Assembly (NCBI GenBank): GCA_043820045.1
Contig: JBDREF010000199.1
Span: forward strand, 1 to 8,606
Source: JBDREF01 sp043820045
GTDB taxonomy: Bacteria; Planctomycetota; Phycisphaerae; Sedimentisphaerales; Anaerobacaceae
Length of the DNA stretch: 8,606 nt
Reading direction: 5' to 3'
Of this stretch, positions 1 to 6,957 are shown in pieces (positions within the stretch are counted from its first letter, which is position 1; each line of letters opens with the position of its first letter). The notes beneath the pieces were generated by a model, which was not told the DNA's origin, ran no database searches, and worked only from the letters and a program-made list of their open reading frames with translations. A program made the translations under genes and the position numbers.

Positions 1-155
1 GGCGGAAGCTCCCTTAAGTCCATGATCTGAACATCGCTTCTGAGTATCCGATAGACTTCGTCCACCTTCCTGATAAGTTCGTTGAGCTTATTCATCAATT
101 CGTCAGGATTGCTCGAATTGGCGGGCAGTACATTCACTGATACAGGAGCTTTCAT
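1..155 (-). CDS. N-terminal part of an unknown phage tail-region protein (cut by window edge)
   Basis: The first 51 residues of a gene that runs off the left edge. Its ATG (155-153) overlaps the TGA stop of the upstream propeller-like gene in an ATGA junction, and an AGGAGG Shine-Dalgarno site lies about ten bases before it, so the start is well supported. The visible part has a short polar leader (MKAPVSVNVLPANSSN) followed by a charged, probably helical or coiled-coil stretch (DELMNKLNELIRKVDEVYRI). I do not recognise the family. Position after adaptor, collar and propeller genes suggests another virion or tail component, but that is inference from order only. Confidence 0.75.
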   Translation of the reverse strand, partial: MKAPVSVNVLPANSSNPDELMNKLNELIRKVDEVYRILRSDVQIMDLRELP

Positions 156-1984
156 CTCTGGCCCGCCTCCTGAAGTTCAAACTCTATCCCGATAAACCTG
201 AAAGCATTCGTCCCCGAGACTTTCAAGAGGAAGTGCCTTCCGGAGAAATCCACACTCAATCTCTGCCTGAGAATATCTTCATTCCCGGAAAGACTCACGC
301 CTCCCAAAGACTGCCATGTGGTTTCATTATCTCTTTTTACCGAAAGACTTAGTGTTCCCGTCGATTCTTTCTGCACGTAAACAAAAACCTGAATCACCCT
401 CTTATAAAACGCAAGGGCCTGTTTATCGGCCATATCGGTAGAAAGCACAAAGTAGCTGGTATAATCGCTGCCGTCGTCCTGATAACCACCGTGAAGCGCA
501 TAGGTGTATCCGTTGGCGTCGCCGCAGATATCCACGGGGAAATCGCTGGAGGCGGCGATAGCGTCCCACGAGTCCCACCCCCATTCGTCCCACGAAGAAT
601 AAGGCAGGGTATCCCATGTAAGATTCGATTGCTGAGTATAAGTGCCGAATGCCGTGACAGCAACGTCCATGTCCGTGTCCCAACGTCTCTCGCCGGGCCG
701 ATAGACGATTATCTTGTTATTTGCAGTTGAGCCGTTGCCGTAGGGAATGGCCCACCGCAGCTCCTTATATTCATCGACCGCTATCGACCTGACGCCCTCG
801 ACTAGAGAAGGTTCGATATTCCTACAGGTCTTATCCACCGCCCCGGATACGTTGCCCGCCGCTATGCCGTGAATCGCTTTATCCGTACCGTAATAGTAGA
901 GGTCGCCGTCCCAGTCGTTTACCACTGAACCGGGAGTTAAGCAGCCGATCTCCGGTGAAAGTTCCGATTGCTGGAACGGTATCGCCAGGCCCACAAACCA
1001 GAACTTGCGTATAGACCTGCGCTTGAAGATTACCAGATAGTCCTGCCAGAGCCCGAACCCCCCGCTAATCTCGCCGTCACCGCCCACGTAATATGCACCG
1101 GCGTCGTAACCTGCACCCTGAATCCAGCCTCCGTCGGCGAGTCCCTGGAGAATGCTGGAAGTATAGACGTAATGCTGATATTTCGTGCCGTTGGCTAATT
1201 CCACGTTACCCAAAAACAGATAGTTATGGTAGGACTTGATGAACTTGGCCTTTGCTATGTAGGTCGCCGAAGATGAAGTGTATCGGGTGTCTATATTTTC
1301 GCAGGTATTGGCGGTATTGCCGTCCCAGTACTGGGGCCTGTCGACGTTGTTGGTCATGCACATATTGTCGCCGTACTTATCGGCGTCCCAAAACGTACAC
1401 TCGGCCGAGCAGGTGAAGATAGACTGCCACTTCGTTAGAGTCGTATCCCAGTAGTAAACGTGGTTCGATGTAAAGCCCATGAACCTTTCAGTGCCGTCGG
1501 AGAGGGTCAGGGTCTTATACAGAAGCGCAGAATTACCGTCCGGGAAGGCCACTTTGAGAAAATCCACACTCGCAGGATCGACCGAACCCACATCGACCGC
1601 ATTGAACACGAAGTCCGTCGGACTTGAAATGGTCAGTGAAGTAGTCACCGTCAGAATAGTGGATGTCGTGTTGTATGTCGAGGTAGTCGAAAGAGTGAGC
1701 TGCTGATAGTTGTTGTCGGTATCGTAAATTACCACCGAAGTGCCGTTGCCGTAATGCGCCGTGACATTGCCGGAGATGTAGATGATGTTATTGGAAGTGT
1801 CGAGAGACGATATCGGGTGTATAGTGCGAACCAGCTCTTTGGTGCGCATTTTGGCCTTATGAACTTCACCCCATTTTGTCTGAACGAATTGCGCATCAGG
1901 CAGGAGGGCCTTTTGAAGCAGAATGCCGGGCCAGTCTTGACGCATTCCCAACGTGGGACTATAGATTACAAATCGTCGTATCAT
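152..1984 (-). CDS. Propeller-like phage tail protein (tail nozzle/hub candidate)
   Basis: A 610-residue protein rich in beta-strand patterns and aromatic residues. The middle shows features I associate with large podophage tail proteins that form beta-propellers: a 'not yet defined' segment with NNVDRPQYWDG (about 212-222), a YHNYLFLGN strand (252-260), a DYLVIFKRRSIRKF stretch (315-328), a GCLTPGSVV segment (347-355) followed by DGDLYYYGTDKAIHGI (359-374), and a Trp-Asp-rich run at 457-474. The likely role is a structural part of the tail tube end or nozzle below the adaptor ring. The start is the ATG in the ATGA overlap with the collar gene. There is no clear Shine-Dalgarno site, so translational coupling is likely. 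An alternative Met at residue 14 has no better site. No signal peptide or membrane segment is seen. The structural-protein call is firm, the exact role is inferred. Confidence 0.72.
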   Translation of the reverse strand: MIRRFVIYSPTLGMRQDWPGILLQKALLPDAQFVQTKWGEVHKAKMRTKELVRTIHPISSLDTSNNIIYISGNVTAHYGNGTSVVIYDTDNNYQQLTLSTTSTYNTTSTILTVTTSLTISSPTDFVFNAVDVGSVDPASVDFLKVAFPDGNSALLYKTLTLSDGTERFMGFTSNHVYYWDTTLTKWQSIFTCSAECTFWDADKYGDNMCMTNNVDRPQYWDGNTANTCENIDTRYTSSSATYIAKAKFIKSYHNYLFLGNVELANGTKYQHYVYTSSILQGLADGGWIQGAGYDAGAYYVGGDGEISGGFGLWQDYLVIFKRRSIRKFWFVGLAIPFQQSELSPEIGCLTPGSVVNDWDGDLYYYGTDKAIHGIAAGNVSGAVDKTCRNIEPSLVEGVRSIAVDEYKELRWAIPYGNGSTANNKIIVYRPGERRWDTDMDVAVTAFGTYTQQSNLTWDTLPYSSWDEWGWDSWDAIAASSDFPVDICGDANGYTYALHGGYQDDGSDYTSYFVLSTDMADKQALAFYKRVIQVFVYVQKESTGTLSLSVKRDNETTWQSLGGVSLSGNEDILRQRLSVDFSGRHFLLKVSGTNAFRFIGIEFELQEAGQR

Positions 1985-2802
1985 GTTTTGATTATGTAAT
2001 TGACCGTGTTGTAGGGTTGCAGGTTGTTGTGCCCCGTACCTGAGCCGGACGATGCTGTCGCTATGTTGGTGGGTCCGCCAGATTGATCGTTACCGGCCAT
2101 ATTGAAGTTTTGCGGAGCGGCAACATCATTGCCCGAATAACTCGGCATACCATGTGTATGTGCGCCATTTTCGGCCAAGGTCAATGCGTGCGATTCCTCT
2201 CCACCTGTTTCACCTAGGGTATCGGCGGCGGCGAGATGGGCATTAGCAGCATCCAAACCAACCGGGACCCTTCCCCTCATATCGGGCAGATTGAAAGTTG
2301 TTGAGCTATCGCCGATACCATAGCCAACCCCGATAGCACTGAAAAGGTCGGCATAAGTTGTCCTGGAAACAGCCGCACCGTTACAGAGCAGCCAACCTGT
2401 CGGTGCAGATGCGCCGCCGTATGGCAAGAAAACGCCCGGTGGCACGAAGGCACTGTCCTGGATGACGGACTTCTTGATAAAGCCCGCGGTAGTCAACTGG
2501 ATTTCGTTGCCGTCTTCGTCTTTCGTGTGAACCTCTGTCTTTGCGTTCACATCCTTTCCGAACAATGCTATTGTATCGGCTTGTGCGGATGGTGAAGACT
2601 CAGCCCTCAGATGGACTACACGATGCTGGCCTGCGTCATCCTCGCTGTAACCTGTCCCGGCCCCGCCGTCGGAGCCCATATAATGATTAACCCCCAAAAG
2701 CTCCGCCACCGCCGCGGCAAGCGTTCGTATTCTGTTGTCCCCAAGCTTCGGGTCCTCACTGCCTGCCGGCACTGAAGGGTCTATTGCCGCACTTTTAGTC
2801 AT
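1981..2802 (-). CDS. Phage tail-collar domain protein (tail fibre / receptor-binding candidate)
   Basis: A 273-residue protein with a clear phage tail-collar domain at about 120-178: PPGVFLPYGG, PTGWLLCNGAAVSRTTYADL, a GVGYGIGDSSTTFNLPD segment and MRGRVPVG. The N-terminus (DPSVPAGSEDPKLGDNRIRT, 8-27) matches the short leader common to such phage proteins, probably the virion attachment part. Near the C-terminus GAHTHG (213-218) resembles the His-x-His metal-binding motif of T4 gp12-type short fibres, and the end HNNLQPYNTVNYIIK is typical of the family. The likely role is a homotrimeric fibre tip or collar that contacts the host surface. A GAGGGA site lies eight bases before the ATG, inside the end of the adaptor gene. 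The family assignment is strong; receptor binding is inferred from relatives. Confidence 0.88.
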   Translation of the reverse strand: MTKSAAIDPSVPAGSEDPKLGDNRIRTLAAAVAELLGVNHYMGSDGGAGTGYSEDDAGQHRVVHLRAESSPSAQADTIALFGKDVNAKTEVHTKDEDGNEIQLTTAGFIKKSVIQDSAFVPPGVFLPYGGASAPTGWLLCNGAAVSRTTYADLFSAIGVGYGIGDSSTTFNLPDMRGRVPVGLDAANAHLAAADTLGETGGEESHALTLAENGAHTHGMPSYSGNDVAAPQNFNMAGNDQSGGPTNIATASSGSGTGHNNLQPYNTVNYIIKT

Positions 2803-2806
2803 TCTA

Positions 2807-3385
2807 TCATTCCCTCACAGTTCTCATGCTCGTTGCCACGGCTTCCACCGGGCCGTTGATGTTTATCTGCTGCTCGTATTTCACGCCGGCAACATTGGCC
2901 ATGTCGTCGAGTTCGTAATCCTCATAGACCTTCTTGCAGCCCAGCCAGAAAACCGCAGTTTTCAAGTCGTCGTCGAATTCCAGATTGGTGCTCAAAGTCC
3001 CGTGGTATTTGCGGTAATAGAGTGTGTAGCTCTTGTCGTTATCAGGAGTGGGACTGACATAAATCGTGCCGTCACGGTATGCGTAGCCCCTGACGTTCCC
3101 GGCCCGCCATTCCTCGAACGTGATCGGGTCCAGAAGGTCGGTATCGAGATAGAGTTCGTCAATAGCCGCTTCGGATTCCACCATACCGGAGGGGGCCGTT
3201 ATCGTGTTCGTACTCGAAGACAATGTGCCCGTGGTACTGGCTTCCAGGCACAGCAAAATCCTCGATATCTCCTTCACGGCCTCCTGTAGAATTTCAGTCA
3301 GTCTCGCAGAAGTCAAATCGGCCGTATTGTCCCTTCGCGTCCTCTGCCTGACCCTGTTTTCAATATCGCTTACCGCTACAGTCAT
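2807..3385 (-). CDS. Head-tail adaptor-like protein
   Basis: A 192-residue protein with an N-terminal helical segment (DIENRVRQRTRRD, then RLTEILQEAVKEISRI), a central beta section containing RDGTIYVSPTPDN (about 104-116) and YTLYYRKYHG, and a C-terminal helical section (DDDLKTAVFWLGCKKVYEDY, DMANVAGVKYEQQ). This layout resembles phage adaptor proteins that form the ring between portal and tail, including the SU10-type adaptors, and the size fits. It is the first gene after the terminator behind the capsid gene. A GGTGAG Shine-Dalgarno site two bases before the ATG overlaps the end of the terminator T-tract region. Its place between capsid and tail genes supports the role. Identification is by pattern and context, not by a single diagnostic residue. 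Confidence 0.68.
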   Translation of the reverse strand: MTVAVSDIENRVRQRTRRDNTADLTSARLTEILQEAVKEISRILLCLEASTTGTLSSSTNTITAPSGMVESEAAIDELYLDTDLLDPITFEEWRAGNVRGYAYRDGTIYVSPTPDNDKSYTLYYRKYHGTLSTNLEFDDDLKTAVFWLGCKKVYEDYELDDMANVAGVKYEQQININGPVEAVATSMRTVRE

Positions 3386-3393
3386 AGCTCACC

Positions 3394-3436
3394 AAAAAAA
3401 GTTGGCCCCCTGCGCCCGGTTAAGAGCGCAGGGGGC
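3394..3436 (-). terminator. Rho-independent terminator behind the major capsid gene
   Basis: Perfect 11-base-pair GC-rich stem (3405-3415 paired with 3426-3436) with a 10-base loop, followed on the minus strand by CAAC and seven T residues (3400-3394). It begins five bases after the capsid stop codon and ends nine bases before the adaptor start codon, with the adaptor's Shine-Dalgarno site lying in between. It should reduce read-through from the highly expressed capsid gene into the tail genes, or protect the 3' end of capsid mRNA. On the plus strand no T-tract follows, so it acts in one direction. Confidence 0.88.
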
Positions 3437-3441
3437 GGTTG

Positions 3442-4635
3442 TTAATCTGCTAAAACCGTGGTATCAACCACGATGCAACCGAACTCGATGGAGTTGAAGA
3501 TTGACTTCTTCACACCGTAAATAGTGTCGGTGTGGACCTCATATTTCGTGTTATGAGGCGCGTCGTTGTACCCCGATTTCCATACCGGCATCTTGCCCCA
3601 GGCCATACACGCGGCCTGGCAACCGAGAAACAGGTTTCTTGCAACCGTAATGCCGCTGGCACAGGCATCGCCGCTCGTATCGAAATACTCTGGCGCGGTT
3701 ACGCCGCCCGCTCCGAGCCTTCTGTGGAGAAGGTCGGTGGACTTGATAACCACGTTATCCCAGACACCATCGGCGCCGTTGAAAATCCAGTTGTCCCTTA
3801 CGCTGCGCGGGAGTGCGTTCAGAGTGGCGTTCTTCCACTTGGTATCATTCTGGAGCTGCTTTTTGGCCAGGAGGTCAATAAGCATCAAATACCAGGGCTC
3901 GCCGTTGATCATAATCGGCCTGACAGGCGACACGGCATTGCCCGAACCGTCAACGGTTCTCATTGCCATTCGGCGGACGTACTCAATAACGTCGGTGCCG
4001 AACAGATGATTTGCAGTGGAGTTGATGAGCGCATCTGTTGCCACGCGGCTTATTGTGCCGCTTGAGTTCTGGCCGCCGCCGAACCATCTGGTAGCGGTTG
4101 CGCCCTTGGTAAGGGCGGTCTGGTTGACAGTACCGATCTGGGCACTTGAGGCATTTACTGCCTTCGTACCCTGATTGCGGCCGGAGATATGGTTCATGGT
4201 GACAAGGGCGGAAAGCGAGGCGATGATATCCGCCGCCTGAATCATACCCATCCACTCGCGGAGGGCCGCCTGACACTTGGGCCTGAGCTTGGCGTATGCC
4301 GCTTGCTCGGTCATATTACCGCTAAGCGGTGCGGAATGGCCTCTTTCATGGAGTTGGACGTCCATGTTGTAGAAGCTCAGCGCCTCGCCGTTGTTGGTAT
4401 ACGTCCCGTCGTCGGTCTGGCCGCTTCCGGTGAGCAGGCCTCGCAATGCAAAGGTGATTTTATCACCCTGTTCCTTCAGGAAATCCTTGCTGACCTGTAT
4501 GATCTTCCCGTCGCCGGGACCGATATACGGGGTCAGGGGATTGTTCTCGAAGGCAAATTTGTAGTCGTTTACCGACCACTTCTGCGGAACGAGATTAGTA
4601 TTAGTCCCGCCCCGCGCAAACTGTGTTGCTCCCAT
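3442..4635 (-). CDS. Major capsid protein, N4-gp56 family
   Basis: A 397-residue protein that forms the icosahedral head shell. It has the layout of the N4-gp56 major capsid family: an early QKWSVNDYKFAFENNPLTPY segment (about 18-37), VSKDFLKEQGDKITFALRG (48-66), an ERGHSAPLSGNMTEQ segment (97-111) where the family has its characteristic strand, a helical REWMGMIQAADII run, the PIMINGEPWYLMLIDLLAKK segment (240-259), and a late LFLGCQAACMAWGK stretch (336-348) near the C-terminus. Length is usual for the family. The ATG is preceded by GGGAG nine bases upstream. The scaffold gene lies 35 bases before it and a strong terminator directly after it, which is the classic setting for a capsid gene. 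Confidence 0.92.
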   Translation of the reverse strand: MGATQFARGGTNTNLVPQKWSVNDYKFAFENNPLTPYIGPGDGKIIQVSKDFLKEQGDKITFALRGLLTGSGQTDDGTYTNNGEALSFYNMDVQLHERGHSAPLSGNMTEQAAYAKLRPKCQAALREWMGMIQAADIIASLSALVTMNHISGRNQGTKAVNASSAQIGTVNQTALTKGATATRWFGGGQNSSGTISRVATDALINSTANHLFGTDVIEYVRRMAMRTVDGSGNAVSPVRPIMINGEPWYLMLIDLLAKKQLQNDTKWKNATLNALPRSVRDNWIFNGADGVWDNVVIKSTDLLHRRLGAGGVTAPEYFDTSGDACASGITVARNLFLGCQAACMAWGKMPVWKSGYNDAPHNTKYEVHTDTIYGVKKSIFNSIEFGCIVVDTTVLAD

Positions 4636-4670
4636 TGTTAGTTACTCCCGCGAAGAGGGCAGTAGAGAGG

Positions 4671-5591
4671 CTATTCTTCCTTGCCGTAAACAGACTCGAA
4701 AATCTCGTCTTCTGTCATCGGCTCGTTTTCGTCCTCTTCCTCTTCCTCATTCGCTTTTTTTGTCGATTGCGATGCGGGAGCCTCTATGCCGAGTCCGGCC
4801 TGAATAGCGGCGAGTTTTTTCTTGCAGACCGTGTAAAACGCCTCTGCGGGGTTGTCTTCTTCGAAGATGGCCCTGCGTTCGGCGTCGGTGAGAAGATTGG
4901 CGTTGACTACGGCGCCAGTTACCCGGTCGTAGTCTTTATGGCCTTTCTTGAAGTCCTTTTCGGCCATGGTGGCTTTCTGCTCAAGGGCCTTGGCATCGGC
5001 GAGTCTCTTCTGCTTTTCAGCAGCGGTTTCCTGCGCCTGGCGCTGTGTTTCGGCTTCGGCCTGCCTAGCCCTGTTAAATCGGGCTTCCTGCCACTTCCTC
5101 TCTGCGATCTGCACGGTTGTCGGCGGGGGGCTTAATTCCGCGTCATCGGGATTTTCTTCTGCCCACTTCTCTATAGGCGAGAGTTCTTCGGTTCCGGGTT
5201 TTTCCGCACCCGTGGGCGTTTGAAGCCTCTGCCTCAGTTCATCTCTTTCCCGTTCTGCCTGTTGAGCCCTCTGACGAAGTTTTATGTGATCCTCAAGTGG
5301 AACTCGCTGTTCCGGCTTTTCGGGTTCTTCGTCTTTCGGAAAGAGCTTTTCGATAGCCGATTCGACATCTTCGGCCTCTTCCTCTTGAGTGGATTCCAAA
5401 GCCGCCTGCACGTCGTCGGTCGCTGTCTCTTTTTCTTCTTTTTTGGGCTGCTCGCCCTTATCATCTTCGGTTTTAGACACGACCCGTTCTTCGTGCTCTA
5501 CGTCCTCGGTCTCTTCGGGCTCGATACCTGCCGCCTCCATGCCTTCGTCAACAAAAGTCTTCGCATCGAAATCATCTTTTTCACTTGTCAT
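4671..5591 (-). CDS. Capsid scaffolding protein
   Basis: A 306-residue, very acidic and highly charged protein with long predicted coiled coil and no hydrophobic core pattern. The N-terminal 95 residues are dominated by Glu, Asp and Lys. Coiled coil covers about 98-125 (LEDHIKLRQRAQQAERERDE onward) and 160-215. A compact region at 216-259 includes KKGHKDYDRVTGAVVNANLL and DNPAEAFYTVCKK, a pattern seen in phage scaffolds. A run of acidic residues (282-290) precedes the end. It should guide assembly of the capsid protein into a procapsid and then leave. Its position immediately upstream of the major capsid gene is the standard one. The ATG has AAAGG eight bases upstream. No protease motif is seen. 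Confidence 0.85.
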   Translation of the reverse strand: MTSEKDDFDAKTFVDEGMEAAGIEPEETEDVEHEERVVSKTEDDKGEQPKKEEKETATDDVQAALESTQEEEAEDVESAIEKLFPKDEEPEKPEQRVPLEDHIKLRQRAQQAERERDELRQRLQTPTGAEKPGTEELSPIEKWAEENPDDAELSPPPTTVQIAERKWQEARFNRARQAEAETQRQAQETAAEKQKRLADAKALEQKATMAEKDFKKGHKDYDRVTGAVVNANLLTDAERRAIFEEDNPAEAFYTVCKKKLAAIQAGLGIEAPASQSTKKANEEEEEDENEPMTEDEIFESVYGKEE

Positions 5592-5697
5592 AGAGCTAAC
5601 CTTTCGTTTTCCCGCCCCGGTTTACGTTGGGCGTAATATTCCTCGCCGAGTACCGCCGGCGGATTCGGGCCGGATTCACCGCTCCGGCAGGCGTAAT
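5592..5697 (-). promoter_or_regulatory. Leader region of the scaffold-capsid operon, possible promoter/operator
   Basis: About 100 bases without a convincing gene between a strong terminator and the scaffold start. Because the terminator would stop upstream transcripts, a promoter for scaffold and capsid is expected here, but I see no good -35/-10 pair of the sigma-70 type. It contains a nine-base direct repeat (minus-strand TATTACGCC at 5638-5630 and 5698-5690), a small inverted repeat TTACG-TTGGG-CGTAA (5622-5636) overlapping one copy, and the palindrome CCGCCGGCGG (5653-5662). These could be operator or phage-specific promoter elements, or chance. Confidence 0.3.
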
Positions 5698-5739
5698 AAA
5701 AAAAGCCCTGCAAACCCGATTTCTCAGGTAAGCAGGGCT
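5698..5739 (-). terminator. Rho-independent terminator after the accessory cassette and tRNA
   Basis: Eight-base-pair stem (5704-5711 with 5732-5739, AGCCCTGC/GCAGGGCT) and a 20-base loop, followed on the minus strand directly by a run of seven T residues (5704-5698). It separates the cassette and tRNA from the scaffold-capsid genes. On the plus strand the same stem is followed, after four bases, by six T residues (5744-5749), so it may also stop transcription arriving from the other side. Confidence 0.82.
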
Positions 5740-5780
5740 CTCATTTTTTGAGTCGTCCCTATGGACTATTCAGTTTTTAA

Positions 5781-5852
5781 TAGCGGGTGCGAGAATCGGA
5801 CTCGCCTGCGGCGCTTATGAGACGCCTGAGTTGCCCAGAACTCTAACCCGCG
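5781..5852 (-). tRNA. tRNA with CAT anticodon (Met, initiator-like; Ile2 possible)
   Basis: A full 72-base cloverleaf can be folded. Acceptor stem pairs 2-7 with 66-71 (GCGGGT/ACCCGC) with C1 opposite U72 unpaired. U8 and A9 follow. The D stem is GAGT/ACTC with GG in the loop, the anticodon stem GGCGT/GCGCC carries loop CTCATAA, the variable loop is four bases, and the T stem GCGAG/CTCGC carries loop TCCGATT. The discriminator is A73 and no CCA is encoded. The unpaired 1-72 position, the CGCGGG start and the A11-U24 pair are initiator tRNA traits, but the three G-C pairs usual at the bottom of the initiator anticodon stem are absent. U14 and C55 depart from consensus, so reduced function is possible. 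It starts one base after the stop of the preceding small gene and must be cut from that transcript. Confidence 0.78.
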
Positions 5853-5853
5853 G

Positions 5854-6009
5854 TTATGTCTCCTTGATTGCCTGCTGAGTGGCGGCAAGGCGTTTCTTCA
5901 GTATGGCCCGTGCCGCTTTGAGCCGGGGCTTGTCCTTCTTGATTGCCTCAGCCTCTATGAGAGTGCCGGCATCATTTACGGCCTGCCATTGTTTTTCTTT
6001 CATCTCCAT
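5854..6009 (-). CDS. Small helical protein of unknown function (51 aa)
   Basis: A short gene encoding MEMKEKQWQAVNDAGTLIEA followed by a Lys/Arg/Ala-rich helical tail ending QQAIKET. The first ATG (6009-6007) is chosen because GAGG lies seven bases before it; a second ATG two codons later lacks a properly spaced site. It overlaps the end of the upstream 85-residue gene by 38 bases in another frame, and its stop is one base from the tRNA. The composition is that of a soluble, basic, amphipathic helix. I do not recognise a family. The good start signal and lack of long gaps on either side argue that it is a real gene. Confidence 0.62.
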   Translation of the reverse strand: MEMKEKQWQAVNDAGTLIEAEAIKKDKPRLKAARAILKKRLAATQQAIKET

Positions 6010-6229
6010 TTGTCGGCCTCACTGTTTCATTCACATTCACATTCACACACTTACCGCCTTGCAGGTTAAACTGCACATTTCCGTACAACATCGGCATTTT
6101 GACCGCAATTACTTGACCGATGGATACGAGTTCGGCGTTTCTATGCAACAAAACGAAGTCCTCAAGCTGCTGCCTGAGCCTGTCGTCAACGTCTATTTTC
6201 TGTCCGTTTGGTAGCGTGAATTCGCTCAT
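5972..6229 (-). CDS. Small protein of unknown function (85 aa)
   Basis: Starts with MSEFTLPNGQKIDVDDRLRQ and has a short helical section, a strand-rich middle (VSIGQVIAVKMPMLYGNVQF) and a polar tail that includes a VNVNVN run encoded by three copies of a six-base unit. No membrane segment or signal peptide. The ATG lies in an ATGA overlap with the stop of the glycosyltransferase before it, with a weak GAGAG site upstream, so it is probably translated by coupling. The last 12 codons overlap the next small gene. No family recognised; the operon position suggests it belongs to the accessory cassette or is a minor virion protein. Confidence 0.66.
   Translation of the reverse strand: MSEFTLPNGQKIDVDDRLRQQLEDFVLLHRNAELVSIGQVIAVKMPMLYGNVQFNLQGGKCVNVNVNETVRPTNGDERKTMAGRK
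6029..6046. repeat. Three tandem copies of a 6-base unit
   Basis: ATTCAC repeated three times on the plus strand, read as GTGAAT on the coding strand and giving Val-Asn three times near the end of the 85-residue protein. Copy-number change would add or remove two residues without shifting the frame. Confidence 0.9.
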
Positions 6230-6957
6230 GGCGTATCTCTCAAAGCCGCTTCATAGACCACAAACATATCGAGAATATCCAGCCTGTGATAGTGGTGGCA
6301 GACCGTATTGCCATCCGCCCATATATCAAATCCCGCCTTCCGTATTTTGTCGCAGAAGTAGATATCCTCGCTTTTCGTCACATCGGTCCAGTTGTCGTTG
6401 TAGGTCGTCATCTGGTACGGCGACTGGAGTTTTTCAAGAACGTCCCTGTGGACTAAAAGACCCGTACCGCCTGTCCGATGACATTTGAAAAGCTTTTTCG
6501 GTAGTTCATCCGGGCCGATGTTCTCTAATTGCGGCTTTTCCTCGGTGTGACCGTCTTTTGTGACGATGGTGTTCCACAGGAAATTGAAGTGCTTGTTATC
6601 AGGATCATACCTGCATATAGGTGTCGGGGCGCAGATCACCGGCTTCTTGTGCCTCATCAAGACCTCGATAGCGTAATCGTTCTCCGGTGTCGAGTCATCG
6701 TCCAGAAAGAATATGTGCGTCTTTTTCGTATGGCCAAGAAGAAACGCCTGGATTGCGGAATTGCGGGCCAGCTCAGGAACCTTGCTTGCGTACATCTTAC
6801 ATTCGGCTATACCCCTGATAACGGCCTTGTCTATGAATATGTCGGTCTGCTGACAAGTAAGGTTTTCAGGATTATGCGGCCGGACAATAAGCACAGGGGG
6901 CTCGTGCCTTTTAGTCAATGCCGTACTGCTTCTCTGGAGTTTTCGCTTTATACTCAT
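6226..6957 (-). CDS. GT-A-type glycosyltransferase (DxD-like, metal dependent)
   Basis: A 243-residue probable sugar transferase. The nucleotide-sugar binding core shows HIFFLDDDSTPENDY (81-95), whose DDD provides the metal-binding DxD-type motif, followed by PVICAPTPICR (106-116). A glycine-rich acceptor-side turn TGGTGLLVHRDVLEKL (162-177) comes next, then SEDIYFCDKIRKAGFDIWAD (196-215), where the Glu-Asp pair is the expected site of the catalytic base. The C-terminal histidines in CHHYH (220-224) match the late metal ligand of such enzymes. This is the layout of Anp1/GT2-like transferases found in phage genomes. It probably acts in the host cytoplasm; donor and acceptor are unknown. Its ATG overlaps the stop of the preceding transferase gene (ATGA). 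Confidence 0.82.
   Translation of the reverse strand: MSIKRKLQRSSTALTKRHEPPVLIVRPHNPENLTCQQTDIFIDKAVIRGIAECKMYASKVPELARNSAIQAFLLGHTKKTHIFFLDDDSTPENDYAIEVLMRHKKPVICAPTPICRYDPDNKHFNFLWNTIVTKDGHTEEKPQLENIGPDELPKKLFKCHRTGGTGLLVHRDVLEKLQSPYQMTTYNDNWTDVTKSEDIYFCDKIRKAGFDIWADGNTVCHHYHRLDILDMFVVYEAALRDTP

Noticed and set aside
3532..4065. Long plus-strand open frames opposite the capsid gene
   Set aside because: They lie wholly inside a well-identified gene, have no recognisable domain or start signal, and reflect the codon use of the opposite strand.
4623..5636. Plus-strand frames opposite the scaffold gene with Phe/Leu-rich hydrophobic products
   Set aside because: The apparent membrane-like sequence is the antisense of Glu/Lys-rich codons, a common artefact.
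5610..5700. Possible small Arg-rich peptide read from a GTG near 5678 to TAG in the scaffold leader
   Set aside because: Only 27 codons, the GGAG lies two bases from the GTG, and the frame runs back through the terminator without a better start. It is more likely untranslated leader.
5740..5780. Imperfect hairpin (GAATAGTCC/GGACGACTC) between tRNA and terminator, with T residues on the plus strand side
   Set aside because: Two mismatches in nine pairs and no plus-strand gene upstream to terminate. It may only be tRNA trailer.
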